This document shows, piece by piece, positions 37,953 through 48,091 of a DNA stretch of 64,000 nucleotides (position 1 is its first letter; each line of letters begins with the position of its first letter). The position numbers and the translations under genes are program-made. The notes below the pieces were generated by a model. That model did not search any database. It saw only the letters and a list, made by a program, of their open reading frames with translations, and was not told the DNA's origin. Location: the NCBI RefSeq assembly GCF_002943465.1, contig NZ_PTQY01000001.1, positions 248,001 through 312,000 of the forward strand, written 5' to 3'. The stretch is from Rhodoferax sp. TS-BS-61-7. GTDB taxonomy: Bacteria > Pseudomonadota > Gammaproteobacteria > Burkholderiales > Burkholderiaceae_C.

Positions 37953-38291
37953 CTAATGATTCTCTTTGGCGTGGTTCAGCGAGTACTTGGGGATTTCTAC
38001 CACCAGGTCTTTTTGGGCCAAAAACGCCTGGCAGCTGAGCCGCGATTGTGGTTGCAATCCCCAGGCACGGTCCAGCAAGTCCTCTTCGGTTTCTTCCAGT
38101 TCATTAAGCGAGGCAAAACCTTCGCGCACCACCACGTGGCAGGTGGTGCAGGCGCAGCTCATGTCACACGCGTGTTCAATCTTGATGCCGTTTTCCAGTA
38201 AGGCTTCGCAAATAGAGGTACCCGCGGGCGCAGAGACTTCGGCCCCCTGGGGGCAGTACTCGGCGTGGGGCAGGATTTTGATGATGGGCAT
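37953..38291 (-). CDS. fdx: ISC-type [2Fe-2S] ferredoxin
   Basis: 112 residues. The cluster ligands are CDMSCACTTC and a later Cys in LSCQAF. This vertebrate-type ferredoxin supplies electrons during iron-sulfur cluster assembly on IscU. It follows hscA by 21 bases. It is the last gene of the ISC operon; iscX, often next in other bacteria, is absent here. Confidence 0.95.
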   Translation of the reverse strand: MPIIKILPHAEYCPQGAEVSAPAGTSICEALLENGIKIEHACDMSCACTTCHVVVREGFASLNELEETEEDLLDRAWGLQPQSRLSCQAFLAQKDLVVEIPKYSLNHAKENH

Positions 38292-38312
38292 GGTGCTTCT
38301 TCCCGCGCGGGG

Positions 38313-40169
38313 TCAGAGGGTTTCAATGTTTTTGCCAGCCAGCGCCTGCGCGATACCGCGGTTCATGCGCAGGGCGGCAAAGGCTTCGGTGGCCAGGGCC
38401 AGGGCTTTGGATTGGGCTTCCACAAACGCCGCATCGTCGCTGCTGCGGGCGGCGTCCAGCGCTTGCATCGCAGCATCTACGTCGGCGTGCTCTTGCGTAC
38501 TGAGCAAGTCCCCATCGGCAGCCAGCGCACTGTGGGTGGCCAGCAGCAAGCGGTCCGCATCGACCCGGGCCTCCACCAGCGCACGGGCACGCATGTCGGC
38601 CTCCGCCGTGGTGAAACTCTCTTTGAGCATCTGCGCAATCTGGTCGTCGCTCAAACCATAGGATGGCTTCACATCAATACGCGCCTCGACACCACTCACC
38701 TGCTCCTTGGCAGACACGTTGAGCAGCCCATCGGCATCCACGGTAAAGGTCACGCGAATGCGCGCTGCGCCGGCCGCCATGGGTGGAATGCCGCGCAGCT
38801 CAAAACGCGCCAGGCTGCGGCAATCAGCGACCAAGTCGCGCTCACCCTGCACCACGTGCAAGGCCAGGGCGGTCTGACCATCCTTGTAGGTCGTGAAATC
38901 CTGCGCCATGGCGGTGGGAATGGTCTGGTTGCGCGGCACGATGCGCTCCACCAAGCCACCCATGGTCTCAATGCCCAGGGACAGTGGGATCACGTCCAGC
39001 AACAGCAAATCGCCCGAAGGGTTGTTGCCTGCCAACTGGTTGGCCTGGATGGAGGCGCCCAGGGCCACGACTTCATCCGGGTTCAGGTTGGTCAGGGGCT
39101 CCTGGCCAAAAAACTCCCCCACCAGACGGCGCACCTGCGGCATGCGGGTGGAGCCACCCACCATAACCACGCCCTGGATATCTTCTTTTTGCAGGGTCGC
39201 ATCGCGCAAAGCTTTGCGCACAGCCTGTAGGGTTCGGGCCGTCAGCGGTGCCGTCAGTTGTTCAAACTGGTCGCGGTTCAGCGACAGGTCCAGACTGCCG
39301 GACGACAGATCCACCTCGGCCGTCACGATGTCTTCGGACGACAGCGCCTCTTTGGCACTGCGAGCCTCGGCCATCAACAGGGCCTGGTCTTCCGGCGTAT
39401 TGGCGTGCAGGCCTGCCTCCTGCAGGAGCCAATCCGCCAAAGCACGGTCGTAGTCGTCGCCACCCAAGGCCGAGTCGCCCCCCGTAGCCAGCACCTCGAA
39501 CACGCCCGCAGACAAGCGCAGGATGGAAATGTCAAAGGTTCCGCCACCCAGGTCGTAGACGGCATACACGCCCTCGGACGCGTTGTCCAAGCCATAGGCA
39601 ATAGCAGCCGCCGTAGGCTCGTTGATCAGGCGCAGCACATTCAGGCCGGCCAACTGGGCCGCATCCTTGGTGGCTTGGCGCTGTGCATCGTCAAAGTACG
39701 CAGGCACGGTCACCACAGCGCCGTAAATATCGTCATTGAACGTGTCTTCGGCACGAAAACGCAGCGTAGCCAAGATTTCAGCGCTCACTTCGACCGGGCT
39801 TTTGTCGCCTGCAATGGTACGTACTTGCACCATGCCCGGCACATCCAACAGCGCGTAAGGCAGCTTCTCTGGGTGGGCAACATCCTTGATGCCGCGCCCC
39901 ATCAAACGCTTGACCGAGGCAATCGTGTTGCCTGGATCGCTGGCCTGATGCTCCAGTGCGGCATAGCCAATCTGGCGGCGCTGGGCATCCACATAACGCA
40001 CCACGCTAGGCAAGATCACTTTGCCGTCCGCATCGGGCAGGCACTCAGCAGTTCCGTTGCGCACCGCGGCTACCAGCGAATGGGTGGTGCCCAGGTCAAT
40101 GCCCACAGCAATGCGGCGCTCGTGTGGGTTGGGCGATTGCCCAGGTTCAGAAATTTGTAGAAGCGCCAT
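38313..40169 (-). CDS. hscA: Hsp70-type chaperone HscA (iron-sulfur assembly)
   Basis: 618 residues. The ATPase domain starts [16 protein letters not shown], with [13 protein letters not shown] and [15 protein letters not shown]. The substrate domain is about 390-510, followed by a helical lid. HscA with HscB binds the LPPVK motif of IscU and drives transfer of the nascent cluster. It lies between hscB (8 bases) and fdx. The short N-terminal extension is usual for HscA. Confidence 0.97.
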   Translation of the reverse strand: MALLQISEPGQSPNPHERRIAVGIDLGTTHSLVAAVRNGTAECLPDADGKVILPSVVRYVDAQRRQIGYAALEHQASDPGNTIASVKRLMGRGIKDVAHPEKLPYALLDVPGMVQVRTIAGDKSPVEVSAEILATLRFRAEDTFNDDIYGAVVTVPAYFDDAQRQATKDAAQLAGLNVLRLINEPTAAAIAYGLDNASEGVYAVYDLGGGTFDISILRLSAGVFEVLATGGDSALGGDDYDRALADWLLQEAGLHANTPEDQALLMAEARSAKEALSSEDIVTAEVDLSSGSLDLSLNRDQFEQLTAPLTARTLQAVRKALRDATLQKEDIQGVVMVGGSTRMPQVRRLVGEFFGQEPLTNLNPDEVVALGASIQANQLAGNNPSGDLLLLDVIPLSLGIETMGGLVERIVPRNQTIPTAMAQDFTTYKDGQTALALHVVQGERDLVADCRSLARFELRGIPPMAAGAARIRVTFTVDADGLLNVSAKEQVSGVEARIDVKPSYGLSDDQIAQMLKESFTTAEADMRARALVEARVDADRLLLATHSALAADGDLLSTQEHADVDAAMQALDAARSSDDAAFVEAQSKALALATEAFAALRMNRGIAQALAGKNIETL

Positions 40170-40177
40170 GGCGGTAA

Positions 40178-40693
40178 TTATTCAAACTGGTCGAAGCGCT
40201 GGTTCAGGTCTTGGGTGAATTTTTCGATGAACATCAGGGCCCGCACAGGCCCCACGGCCGCAACCGCATCGTGCTGTTGGTCCAGCAGGCTGGCACATTG
40301 TTGCAGCAATTGCGCGCGCGAGGCATCGACCTCGGCCTGCAACGCCTCCAGTGCGGGCACCGCTTCCGCATCGTCCAGCGCCTCGCGCCATTCCATCTGC
40401 TGCATCAGAAATGCAGCAGGCATGGCCGTGTTGCTGTGGGCATTCACGGGAGCACCGCCCAGTTCACACAGGTAGGCCGCGCGCTTGAGCGGGTCCTTCA
40501 GACGCTGGTAGGCCTCGTTGATGCGCACCGACCATTGCATGGCCACACGCTGGGCGGCTGCGCCCTGGGCGGCAAATTTGTCGGGGTGGGCTTCGCGCTG
40601 CAGAGCCTTCCAACGGGCGTCGAGTGCGGTGCGGTCTTGCGCGAACTGTCGGGTCAGGCCAAACAGTTCGAAATCATCGGCCTGCAGGTTCAC
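40178..40693 (-). CDS. hscB: J-type co-chaperone HscB
   Basis: 171 residues. The N-terminal J-domain has the HPD motif in REAHPDKFA (about residue 37). The C-terminal three-helix domain binds IscU and presents it to HscA. The start is GTG at 40693, overlapping the iscA stop (GTGA), so translation is coupled. Confidence 0.95.
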   Translation of the reverse strand: MNLQADDFELFGLTRQFAQDRTALDARWKALQREAHPDKFAAQGAAAQRVAMQWSVRINEAYQRLKDPLKRAAYLCELGGAPVNAHSNTAMPAAFLMQQMEWREALDDAEAVPALEALQAEVDASRAQLLQQCASLLDQQHDAVAAVGPVRALMFIEKFTQDLNQRFDQFE

Positions 40694-41013
40694 ACGCGGA
40701 ACGATTCACCACAACCGCACTTGTCGCGTTCGTTGGGGTTGTTGAAGCGAAAACCTTCGTTCAACCCTTCACGTACAAAGTCCAGCTGCGTACCGTCGAT
40801 GTAGGCCAGGCTTTTGGGATCCACCAACACCTTCACACCAAAACCTTCAAACACGATGTCTTCGGGCGACAACTCGTCCACGTACTCCAACTGGTACGCC
40901 AAGCCGGAGCAGCCCGTGGTTTTGACGCCCAGACGCACGCCCACGCCCTTGCCACGCTTGGTCAGGTAGCGGGTCACGTGCCGTGCGGCGGCCTCGGTCA
41001 GAGAAACTGTCAT
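40690..41013 (-). CDS. iscA: Iron-sulfur cluster assembly protein IscA
   Basis: 107 residues. This A-type carrier has three conserved Cys: TTGCSGLAY (Cys 35) and the C-terminal CGCGESF (99, 101). It receives or delivers clusters or iron to apo-proteins, particularly [4Fe-4S] targets. The upstream gap to iscU (120 bases) contains a GC-rich repeat, unlike the tight spacing elsewhere in the operon. Confidence 0.96.
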   Translation of the reverse strand: MTVSLTEAAARHVTRYLTKRGKGVGVRLGVKTTGCSGLAYQLEYVDELSPEDIVFEGFGVKVLVDPKSLAYIDGTQLDFVREGLNEGFRFNNPNERDKCGCGESFRV

Positions 41014-41068
41014 TTCAATCTTTCATGTCCATACGCGCATCACTTGAAGCCAGGGCCACCGCAGAACC

Positions 41069-41131
41069 GGCTTTGCCGGGCTGTTGGTGGCGCCCCCTGA
41101 GGGGGAGGCGCCGCAGGCGCTTCGGGGGGGA
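41069..41131. repeat. GC-rich intergenic element (iscA-iscU)
   Basis: Successive hairpins: CCGGCTTTGCCGG, CCCCCTGAGGGGG and GCGCCGCAGGCGC, then CTTCGGGGGGG. It lies inside the ISC operon and may affect transcript stability or relative expression downstream. Confidence 0.65.
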
Positions 41132-41133
41132 CA

Positions 41134-41520
41134 TTAATTCAAGTGTTTTTTCTTGTAGTCATCCACGGCTGCTTTGATGGCATCTTCGGCCAGAATGGAG
41201 CAGTGAATCTTCACGGGCGGCAAGGCCAGTTCTTCGGCGATCTGGCTATTCTTCAGTGCTGCTGCTTCGTCGAGCGTCTTGCCCTTGACCCATTCAGTCA
41301 CCAACGAGCTGGAGGCAATGGCCGAACCGCAACCATAGGTCTTGAAACGTGCGTCTTCAATCACACCCGTCAGCGGGTTGACCTTGATCTGCAGTTTCAT
41401 CACGTCGCCGCAAGCGGGCGCGCCCACCATACCGGTGCCCACGCTGTCATCGCCTTTTTCAAAGCTGCCCACGTTGCGGGGGTTTTCGTAGTGATCAACG
41501 ACTTTGTCTGAATATGCCAT
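41134..41520 (-). CDS. iscU: Iron-sulfur cluster scaffold IscU
   Basis: 128 residues. Cluster-binding Cys are in [20 protein letters not shown] and KIHCSILAEDA. The LPPVK motif recognised by HscA is present (ALPPVKIHC). IscU receives sulfur from IscS and iron, builds the [2Fe-2S] cluster, then passes it on with HscBA. ATG 41520 gives the standard MAYSDKVVDHYENPRN start; an in-frame ATG eight codons earlier is less likely. Confidence 0.97.
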   Translation of the reverse strand: MAYSDKVVDHYENPRNVGSFEKGDDSVGTGMVGAPACGDVMKLQIKVNPLTGVIEDARFKTYGCGSAIASSSLVTEWVKGKTLDEAAALKNSQIAEELALPPVKIHCSILAEDAIKAAVDDYKKKHLN

Positions 41521-41550
41521 TTGGATTACCTCTTCACTCTTCAATAACTT

Positions 41551-42771
41551 TTAGTGCGCAGCCCACTGGATGGTGCTGATGTCGATGCCTTCTTTGTACA
41601 TGTCCCACAGCGGGCTCAGGTCACGCAGCTTGGCCACGTTTTTCTTGATGGTGTCCACGGCGTAGTCGATGTCGGCTTCGGTGGTCCAACGGCCAATCGT
41701 CATGCGCAGGCTGCTGTGAGCCAGTTCGTCGCTGCGGCCCAGGGCACGCAGCACATAGCTGGGTTCCAGCGATGCCGAAGTGCAGGCGGAACCGGACGAC
41801 ACCGCCAAACCCTTGATACCCATGATCAGCGATTCACCTTCCACATAGTTGAAGCTCATGTTCAGGTTGTGGGGCACACGCTTGGATTCGTGGCCGTTGA
41901 TGAACACCTGCTCCACATCCTTCAAGCCTGCCAGCATGCGGTCGTGCAGGGCCTGGATGCGGATGTTCTCGGCATGCATTTCTTCTTTGGCAATGCGGTA
42001 GGCCTCGCCCATACCGACGATTTGGTGCGTGGGCAAGGTGCCGCTGCGCATGCCACGCTCGTGGCCACCACCGTGCATTTGTGCTTCCAGGCGGATACGG
42101 GGCTTGCGGCGCACAAACAACGCGCCAATGCCCTTGGGGCCATAGGTCTTGTGCGAGGTCAGGCTCATCAGGTCGACCGGCAGCGTGGTCATGTCGATGT
42201 CCACCCGGCCTGTGGCCTGGGCAGCGTCCACATGGAAGATCACGCCTTTTTCACGGCAGATGGCGCCAATGGCGGCGATGTCCTGGATCACACCAATCTC
42301 GTTGTTCACGAACATCACGCTGGCCAGGATGGTGTCGGGGCGAATCGCGGCCTTGAAGGCGTCCAGATCCACCAAACCGTCGTCCTGCACATCAAGATAC
42401 GTGACCTCAAAGCCTTGGCGCTCCAGTTCACGGCAGGTATCCAACACGGCTTTGTGCTCGGTTTTCACCGTGATCAGGTGTTTGCCCTTGGACTGGTAAA
42501 AATGCGCAGCGCCCTTGAGGGCCAAGTTGTTGGACTCGGTCGCGCCCGATGTCCAGACGATTTCGCGGGGGTCAGCACCAATCAGCGCAGCCACTTGCTC
42601 GCGGGCCTTTTCGACTGCGGCTTCGGCTTCCCAGCCCCAGGCATGGCTACGCGACGCCGGATTGCCAAAGTGGTTGCGCAACCAAGGCACCATGGCATCC
42701 ACCACCCGCTCATCGCAAGGGTTGGTGGCGCTGTAGTCCATGTAAATGGGGAAGTGGGGAGTGGTATCCAT
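41551..42771 (-). CDS. iscS: Cysteine desulfurase IscS
   Basis: 406 residues. This PLP enzyme takes sulfur from cysteine for Fe-S clusters and tRNA thiolation. The PLP Lys is in [12 protein letters not shown] and the persulfide Cys in [14 protein letters not shown]. The start [14 protein letters not shown] is canonical. It is second in the ISC operon, 66 bases after iscR. Confidence 0.98.
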   Translation of the reverse strand: MDTTPHFPIYMDYSATNPCDERVVDAMVPWLRNHFGNPASRSHAWGWEAEAAVEKAREQVAALIGADPREIVWTSGATESNNLALKGAAHFYQSKGKHLITVKTEHKAVLDTCRELERQGFEVTYLDVQDDGLVDLDAFKAAIRPDTILASVMFVNNEIGVIQDIAAIGAICREKGVIFHVDAAQATGRVDIDMTTLPVDLMSLTSHKTYGPKGIGALFVRRKPRIRLEAQMHGGGHERGMRSGTLPTHQIVGMGEAYRIAKEEMHAENIRIQALHDRMLAGLKDVEQVFINGHESKRVPHNLNMSFNYVEGESLIMGIKGLAVSSGSACTSASLEPSYVLRALGRSDELAHSSLRMTIGRWTTEADIDYAVDTIKKNVAKLRDLSPLWDMYKEGIDISTIQWAAH

Positions 42772-42837
42772 GGCTGGCTCGGTACTGGCTAAAAAATAAA
42801 AACGGGGAAATCAGGACTTGGAAAACGCGTTGCAGTC

Positions 42838-43374
42838 TTAGGACTTGGCAAACGTGTTGCCAAGAGCAAACACCGAGTTGGGGGCGTTCACGCGGATGGG
42901 TTTGACCACGGGCATGGCCGAGATGGCACGTTTGATGGTGGGTTTGTCTTCGACTTGCAGGCCTTTGGCCAACTGGTCGTCCACCAGTTTTTGCAGGGTC
43001 ACGGAGTCCAGAAACTCCACCATGCGGGTGTTCAGAGAAGCCCACAAATCATGGGTCATGCAGCGGGTGCCCTCACCCAGGCAGTTTTCCTTGCCACCAC
43101 ATTGCGTGGCGTCGATGGGCTCGTCCACCGACACAATAATTTCTGCAACGGTGATATCGCTGGCTTTGCGAGCAAGGGTATACCCGCCCCCAGGCCCACG
43201 GGTGGACTCCACCAGCTCATGGCGGCGCAACTTGCCGAACAACTGCTCCAGATAAGACAGGGAGATTTGCTGGCGCTGGCTGATGGCAGCCAATGTCACG
43301 GGACCCGAGCTTTGGCGCAAGCCCAAATCGATCATCGCGGTGACCGCAAAACGGCCTTTGGTGGTGAGACGCAT
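42838..43374 (-). CDS. iscR: Iron-sulfur cluster regulator IscR
   Basis: 178 residues, Rrf2 family. The winged-helix N-terminus is MRLTTKGRFAVTAMIDL. Cluster ligands are Cys 92, 98 and 105 plus His 108 (CGGKENCLGEGTRCMTH); the last gap is one residue longer than in E. coli. Holo-IscR represses the isc operon when clusters are plentiful. The promoter carries an IscR-like site (43401-43421). It is first in the iscRSU-A-hscBA-fdx order. Confidence 0.97.
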   Translation of the reverse strand: MRLTTKGRFAVTAMIDLGLRQSSGPVTLAAISQRQQISLSYLEQLFGKLRRHELVESTRGPGGGYTLARKASDITVAEIIVSVDEPIDATQCGGKENCLGEGTRCMTHDLWASLNTRMVEFLDSVTLQKLVDDQLAKGLQVEDKPTIKRAISAMPVVKPIRVNAPNSVFALGNTFAKS

Positions 43375-43400
43375 CGCTTGCTCCTTCAGTCGGGGGGTTG

Positions 43401-43421
43401 TTGACTAACGGACTCAAGTAT
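43401..43421. promoter_or_regulatory. IscR type-1-like operator over the iscR -10
   Basis: TTGACT-AACGG-ACTC-AAGTAT fits the E. coli type 1 pattern YYGACT-N5-AGTC-RRSTAT with few mismatches. On the minus strand TATACT (43422-43417) preceded by TGG forms an extended -10. The operator overlaps it, which would give direct autorepression of iscR. Confidence 0.65.
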
Positions 43422-43453
43422 ACCACGCGACCCTTCAACTTGCTCGGGTAAGC

Positions 43454-43467
43454 AGACTGGCCAGTCT
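43454..43467. promoter_or_regulatory. Perfect palindrome upstream of the iscR promoter
   Basis: AGACTGGCCAGTCT is a perfect 14-base inverted repeat, between the iscR promoter and the uvrB stop. It shares GACT...AGTC half-sites with IscR type 1 operators but with a 4-base centre, so it may be a second regulator site. Confidence 0.45.
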
Positions 43468-43492
43468 ATTAACCCGATAGATTTAATCAACT

Positions 43493-45604
43493 TTACAAAA
43501 TCACAACGTTGTCGGCCCCGGGCGCACCAAAGGCCTGCTCCTTCAGGATGTGCAGTTGGTCGCGCACCCGCGCCGCTTTTTCGAACTCCAGATTGCGCGC
43601 GTGCTCCATCATCAGCTTCTCCAAGCGTTTGATTTCGCGGGAAATATCCTTCTCGCTCATGTCCTCCACCTGCGCACGTTGTTGGGCGTCGCGCTCCAGG
43701 CGATCGGCTTCCTTGCCAGCCTTCTCGCTGTAAACACCGTCGATCAGATCGCGCACCTTTTTCACAATGGCACGCGGGGTGATGCCCCGTTCCAGGTTGT
43801 GGGCAATCTGTTTTTTGCGGCGGCGCTCGGTCTCGCCAATCGCCCGCTCCATCGAATCCGTGATCTTGTCCGCATACAAGATGGCCCGGCCTTCCAGATT
43901 TCGGGCGGCACGGCCGATGGTCTGGATCAGCGAACGCTCGGAACGCAAAAAGCCCTCCTTGTCGGCATCCAGAATCGCCACCAGCGACACCTCGGGAATG
44001 TCCAAGCCCTCGCGCAGCAGGTTGATACCGACCAGCACGTCGAAGGTGCCCAGGCGCAGGTCGCGCAGGATTTCCACGCGCTCCACCGTGTCCACATCAC
44101 TGTGCAGGTAGCGTACCTTCACGCCGTTGTCGGTCAGGTAGTCGGTCAGTTGCTCGGCCATGCGCTTGGTCAGCGTGGTGATCAACACACGCTCATTTTT
44201 CTCCACGCGGATGCGGATTTCCTGCAGCACGTCATCCACCTGGCTGGTGGCTGGGCGCACTTCGACTTCAGGGTCTACTAGGCCCGTGGGCCGCACCAGT
44301 TGCTCCACAACCTTGCCCGCGTGGTCTTTCTCCCACTGCGCCGGTGTGGCGGACACAAAGATGGCCTGGCGCATCTTGGTCTCGAACTCTTCAAACTTGA
44401 GTGGTCGGTTGTCCAGCGCGCTGGGCAGGCGAAATCCGTATTCCACCAGCGTGGTCTTGCGCGCCCGGTCCCCGTTGTACATGCCGCCAAACTGGCCGAT
44501 CAGCACATGGCTTTCGTCCAGAAACATCACCGCGTCCTTGGGCAGGTAGTCGGTCAATGTGGAAGGTGGTTCGCCCGGCTCCGTACCGCTCAGGTGCCGC
44601 GAGTAATTTTCGATACCCTTGCAGTGCCCCACTTCGCTCAGCATTTCCAGGTCAAAGCGTGTGCGCTGCTCCAGCCGCTGGGCTTCCACCAGCTTGCCCA
44701 TGCCCACAAACTCTTTCAGCCGGTCTGACAGCTCCGTCTTGATGGTCTCCACTGCCATCAGCACCTGCTCGCGCGGGGTCACATAGTGGCTGCTGGGGTA
44801 CACGGTGAAGCGCGGAATCTTCTGGCGGATGCGGCCGGTCAGAGGATCGAACAGCTGCAGGCTCTCGATCTCGTCGTCAAACAGCTCCACGCGGATCGCC
44901 ATCTCGCTGTGTTCGGCGGGGAAGATGTCGATGGTGTCGCCGCGCACGCGGAAGGCGCCACGGCTGAAATCCATGTCGTTGCGCTGGTACTGCATGCGCA
45001 CCAGTTGGGCAATCATGTCGCGCTGGCCCAGTTTGTCACCGGTGCGCAGCGTCATCACCATCTGGTGGTAACTCTCGGGCTTGCCGATACCGTAAATGGC
45101 CGACACCGTGGCCACGATCACCACATCGCGTCGTTCCAGCAGGCTCTTGGTGCAGGAGAGGCGCATCTGCTCGATGTGCTCGTTGATCGCGCTGTCCTTT
45201 TCGATGAACAGGTCGCGCTGCGGCACATAGGCCTCGGGCTGGTAGTAGTCGTAGTAGCTGACGAAGTACTCCACGGCGTTCTTGGGAAAGAACTCGCGGA
45301 ACTCGCTGTACAGCTGCGCCGCCAGCGTCTTGTTGGGTGCAAACACAATGGCCGGGCGCCCCAGCCGGGCAATCACGTTGGCCATGGTGAAGGTCTTGCC
45401 CGAGCCGGTTACGCCCAGCAGTGTCTGGAACACCTCGCCATCGGTCACCCCCTCCACCAGTTGGTCAATCGCCTCAGGTTGGTCACCTGCTGGGGGGTAG
45501 GGCTGGTACAGCTCGTAGGGAGAATCCGGGTAGCGCACAAAAGTACCGGTGCGCACCTGCTCGGCGTCATCGGTCACTGCGGGGGTGGGCTGGGGGGAAG
45601 GCAT
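43493..45604 (-). CDS. uvrB: Excinuclease ABC subunit B
   Basis: 703 residues. UvrB is the DNA-damage-verifying helicase of nucleotide excision repair. Walker A is [14 protein letters not shown]. The beta-hairpin [22 protein letters not shown] and the C-terminal UVR motif ([27 protein letters not shown]) are present. ATG 45604 gives the usual N-terminus; the frame stays open upstream but antisense to the next gene. No clear LexA box (CTGT-N8-ACAG) is seen upstream. It is divergent from the nitronate monooxygenase gene with 66 bases between. Confidence 0.97.
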   Translation of the reverse strand: MPSPQPTPAVTDDAEQVRTGTFVRYPDSPYELYQPYPPAGDQPEAIDQLVEGVTDGEVFQTLLGVTGSGKTFTMANVIARLGRPAIVFAPNKTLAAQLYSEFREFFPKNAVEYFVSYYDYYQPEAYVPQRDLFIEKDSAINEHIEQMRLSCTKSLLERRDVVIVATVSAIYGIGKPESYHQMVMTLRTGDKLGQRDMIAQLVRMQYQRNDMDFSRGAFRVRGDTIDIFPAEHSEMAIRVELFDDEIESLQLFDPLTGRIRQKIPRFTVYPSSHYVTPREQVLMAVETIKTELSDRLKEFVGMGKLVEAQRLEQRTRFDLEMLSEVGHCKGIENYSRHLSGTEPGEPPSTLTDYLPKDAVMFLDESHVLIGQFGGMYNGDRARKTTLVEYGFRLPSALDNRPLKFEEFETKMRQAIFVSATPAQWEKDHAGKVVEQLVRPTGLVDPEVEVRPATSQVDDVLQEIRIRVEKNERVLITTLTKRMAEQLTDYLTDNGVKVRYLHSDVDTVERVEILRDLRLGTFDVLVGINLLREGLDIPEVSLVAILDADKEGFLRSERSLIQTIGRAARNLEGRAILYADKITDSMERAIGETERRRKKQIAHNLERGITPRAIVKKVRDLIDGVYSEKAGKEADRLERDAQQRAQVEDMSEKDISREIKRLEKLMMEHARNLEFEKAARVRDQLHILKEQAFGAPGADNVVIL

Positions 45605-45670
45605 GGCGGCGTGCTTAAAAGGGGCAAAGGTGGAACTGTAGACTAGACCGCGTACCCACAGGACCCTGCC

Positions 45671-46714
45671 ATGCCAAACCCCTCTTTCCTGGGCACCGCC
45701 CTCCCCCTGATTCAGGCTCCCATGGCGGGCGTGCAAGGCCATGCCTTGGCCGCCGCCGTCTGCAATGCCGGTGGCCTGGGCTCCATTCCCGCCGCCATGC
45801 TGAGTCTGGATGGGCTGCGTGCCGAACTCACACAACTGACTACGCTGACTGACAAACCCTACAACGTCAACTTCTTTTGCCACACGCCCCCTGCGCCCGA
45901 CCCCGCGCGCGACGAAATCTGGCGGCAGGCCTTGCAGCCTTATTACACCGAGCTTGGGCTATCGCTGGCGGACATCGTCCCTGGCCCGGGCCGCGCGCCC
46001 TTCAGCGACCAGGTGGCCGACGTAGTCGAAGCCTTCAAGCCTGCCGTGATGAGCTTCCACTTTGGCCTGCCCTCCGCCCCCCTGCTAGCTCGTGTCAAAA
46101 GCTGGGGCAGCCTGGTACTGGCATCCGCCACGACGGTGGACGAGGCCGTCTGGCTGCAGGATCACGGTGCCGACGCCGTCATTGCCCAGGGCTTGGAAGC
46201 GGGGGGACACCGCGGCATCTTCCTGAGTGACGACCTGAGCACCCAGGTGGGCACCATGGCGCTGTTGCCGCAGATCGTGCAGGCCGTGACCGTGCCGGTG
46301 ATTGCCGCGGGTGGCATCGCCGATGCGGATGGCGTGGCCGCCGCCATGGCGCTGGGCGCCTCGGCCGTGCAGATTGGCACGGCTTATATGTGCTGCCCCG
46401 AGTCCACCACCTCTGCCCTGCACCGGGCAGTACTGCAGAGCCCGGCAGCGCGCCACACCGCACTTACCACCCTGTTCACCGGCCGCCCGGCGCGCGGCAT
46501 CATGAACCGACTGATGCGCGAACTGGGCCCACTCAGCCCGGCTGCTCCTGCGTTTCCGCTGGCCACCGGCGCCATCGCCCCGCTGCGCGCACGCGCCGAG
46601 AGCCAAGGCAGCACCGACTTTTCCCCTTTGTGGAGCGGGCAAAACGCCTCGCAATGCCGCAATGTGCCGGCCGCCGAACTCACGCGTGCACTGGCAGAGG
46701 GCCTGGCGCGTTAA
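45671..46714 (+). CDS. Nitronate monooxygenase
   Basis: 347 residues, TIM-barrel FMN enzyme. [27 protein letters not shown] at the N-terminus, [41 protein letters not shown] (phosphate-binding loop) and FTGRPARGI are typical. It oxidises alkyl nitronates such as propionate-3-nitronate to carbonyl compounds with nitrite release. The alternative 2-nitropropane dioxygenase/FabK annotation is less likely given the QGxEAGGH signature. Confidence 0.88.
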   Translation: MPNPSFLGTALPLIQAPMAGVQGHALAAAVCNAGGLGSIPAAMLSLDGLRAELTQLTTLTDKPYNVNFFCHTPPAPDPARDEIWRQALQPYYTELGLSLADIVPGPGRAPFSDQVADVVEAFKPAVMSFHFGLPSAPLLARVKSWGSLVLASATTVDEAVWLQDHGADAVIAQGLEAGGHRGIFLSDDLSTQVGTMALLPQIVQAVTVPVIAAGGIADADGVAAAMALGASAVQIGTAYMCCPESTTSALHRAVLQSPAARHTALTTLFTGRPARGIMNRLMRELGPLSPAAPAFPLATGAIAPLRARAESQGSTDFSPLWSGQNASQCRNVPAAELTRALAEGLAR

Positions 46715-46820
46715 GCAGCTTGAAAAGGCACCAGCGCGGTGCCCGGTAAAATAGGGGTTACCCGCATCGCAGGCCGCGGTACCGGGTCACTCCCCGACAT
46801 TCCAATCACAGGACTTTTCC

Positions 46821-48029
46821 ATGTCTCTTTTCTCCGCCGTCGAAATGGCTCCCCGCGACCCTATCCTGGGTCTGAACGAACAATTCAACGCTGACAGCAA
46901 CCCCAACAAAGTGAACCTGGGCGTGGGCGTGTATTTCGACGACAACGGCAAGCTGCCCTTGCTGCAATGCGTGCAAGCCGCTGAGAAAACCATGATGGAC
47001 AAGCCCACCGCCCGCGGCTACCTGCCCATCGACGGCATCGTGGCCTACGACAACGCCGTCAAAGGCTTGGTGTTTGGTACGGACAGCGAACCCGTCACCT
47101 CCGGCCGCGTGGCCACCGTGCAAGCCATTGGCGGCACCGGCGGCCTGAAGATTGGCGCCGACTTCTTGAAGAAGCTGAACCCCGCCGCCAAGGTGCTGAT
47201 CTCTGACCCCAGCTGGGAAAACCACCGTGCGCTGTTCACCAATGCCGGTTTTGAAGTGGGTACCTATGCGTACTTTGACGCAGCGGCCAACGGTGGCAAG
47301 GGCGGTGTGAACTTTGAAGGCTACCTGGCCAGCCTGAACGCTGCTGCCGCTGGCACGGTGGTCGTGCTGCACGCCTGCTGCCACAACCCCACCGGCTATG
47401 ACATCACCCCCGAGCAATGGGACCAAGTGATTGCCGTGGTGAAGGCCAAAAACCTGACACCTTTCCTGGACATGGCCTACCAAGGCTTTGGCTACGGCAT
47501 CTCTGAAGACGGCGCCGTGATCGCCAAGTTTGTCGCCGCTGGCCTGAATTTCTTTGTGTCCACCTCGTTCTCCAAGAGCTTCAGCTTGTACGGCGAACGC
47601 GTGGGCGGCCTGTCCGTGCTGTGCAAGGACAAGGAAGAAGCCGGCCGCGTGCTGTCGCAACTGAAGATCGTCATCCGCACCAACTATTCCAACCCACCCA
47701 CCCACGGCGGCGCCGTGGTGGCTGCGGTGTTGAACAACCCCGAGCTGCGCGCCCTGTGGGAAAAGGAACTGGGCGAAATGCGCGTGCGTATCAAGGCCAT
47801 GCGCCAGAAACTGGTCGACGGCCTGAAGGCCGCCGGTGTCAAACAGGACATGTCCTTCATCACCACCCAGATCGGCATGTTCAGCTACTCCGGTCTCTCC
47901 AAGGACCAGATGGTGCGCCTGCGCAGCGAGTTCGGTGTCTACGGCACCGACACCGGCCGCATGTGCGTGGCCGCGCTGAACAGCAAAAACATCGACTACG
48001 TGTGCGCGGCCATCGCCAAGGTCATTTGA
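46821..48029 (+). CDS. tyrB: Aromatic-amino-acid / aspartate aminotransferase
   Basis: 402 residues, class I aminotransferase of the AspC/TyrB type: APRDPILGLNEQF at the N-terminus, LHACCHNPTGYD, and PLP Lys 252 in STSFSKSFSLYGERVG. It transfers amino groups between 2-oxoglutarate and aspartate/tyrosine/phenylalanine. TyrB versus AspC cannot be settled from motifs alone. It is followed by a dispersed repeat copy. Confidence 0.93.
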   Translation: MSLFSAVEMAPRDPILGLNEQFNADSNPNKVNLGVGVYFDDNGKLPLLQCVQAAEKTMMDKPTARGYLPIDGIVAYDNAVKGLVFGTDSEPVTSGRVATVQAIGGTGGLKIGADFLKKLNPAAKVLISDPSWENHRALFTNAGFEVGTYAYFDAAANGGKGGVNFEGYLASLNAAAAGTVVVLHACCHNPTGYDITPEQWDQVIAVVKAKNLTPFLDMAYQGFGYGISEDGAVIAKFVAAGLNFFVSTSFSKSFSLYGERVGGLSVLCKDKEEAGRVLSQLKIVIRTNYSNPPTHGGAVVAAVLNNPELRALWEKELGEMRVRIKAMRQKLVDGLKAAGVKQDMSFITTQIGMFSYSGLSKDQMVRLRSEFGVYGTDTGRMCVAALNSKNIDYVCAAIAKVI

Positions 48030-48043
48030 TCCAAGCCCAATAT

Positions 48044-48091
48044 GCTGCTAGACCGCATGCAATATGCGCAAGCAGCTATTAAATGCATAGC
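48044..48091 (-). repeat. Dispersed 47-bp element, copy 8 (after tyrB)
   Basis: On the minus strand: GCTATGCATTTAATAGC, then TGCTTGCGCATATTGC, then GGTCTAGCAG. The ATG at 48083, start of the next gene, lies inside the element's terminal GCTATGCAT. Confidence 0.8.

Noticed and set aside
45605..45670. LexA box upstream of uvrB
   Set aside because: CTGT and ACAG occur, but 18 bases apart rather than 8, so it does not fit the SOS box.
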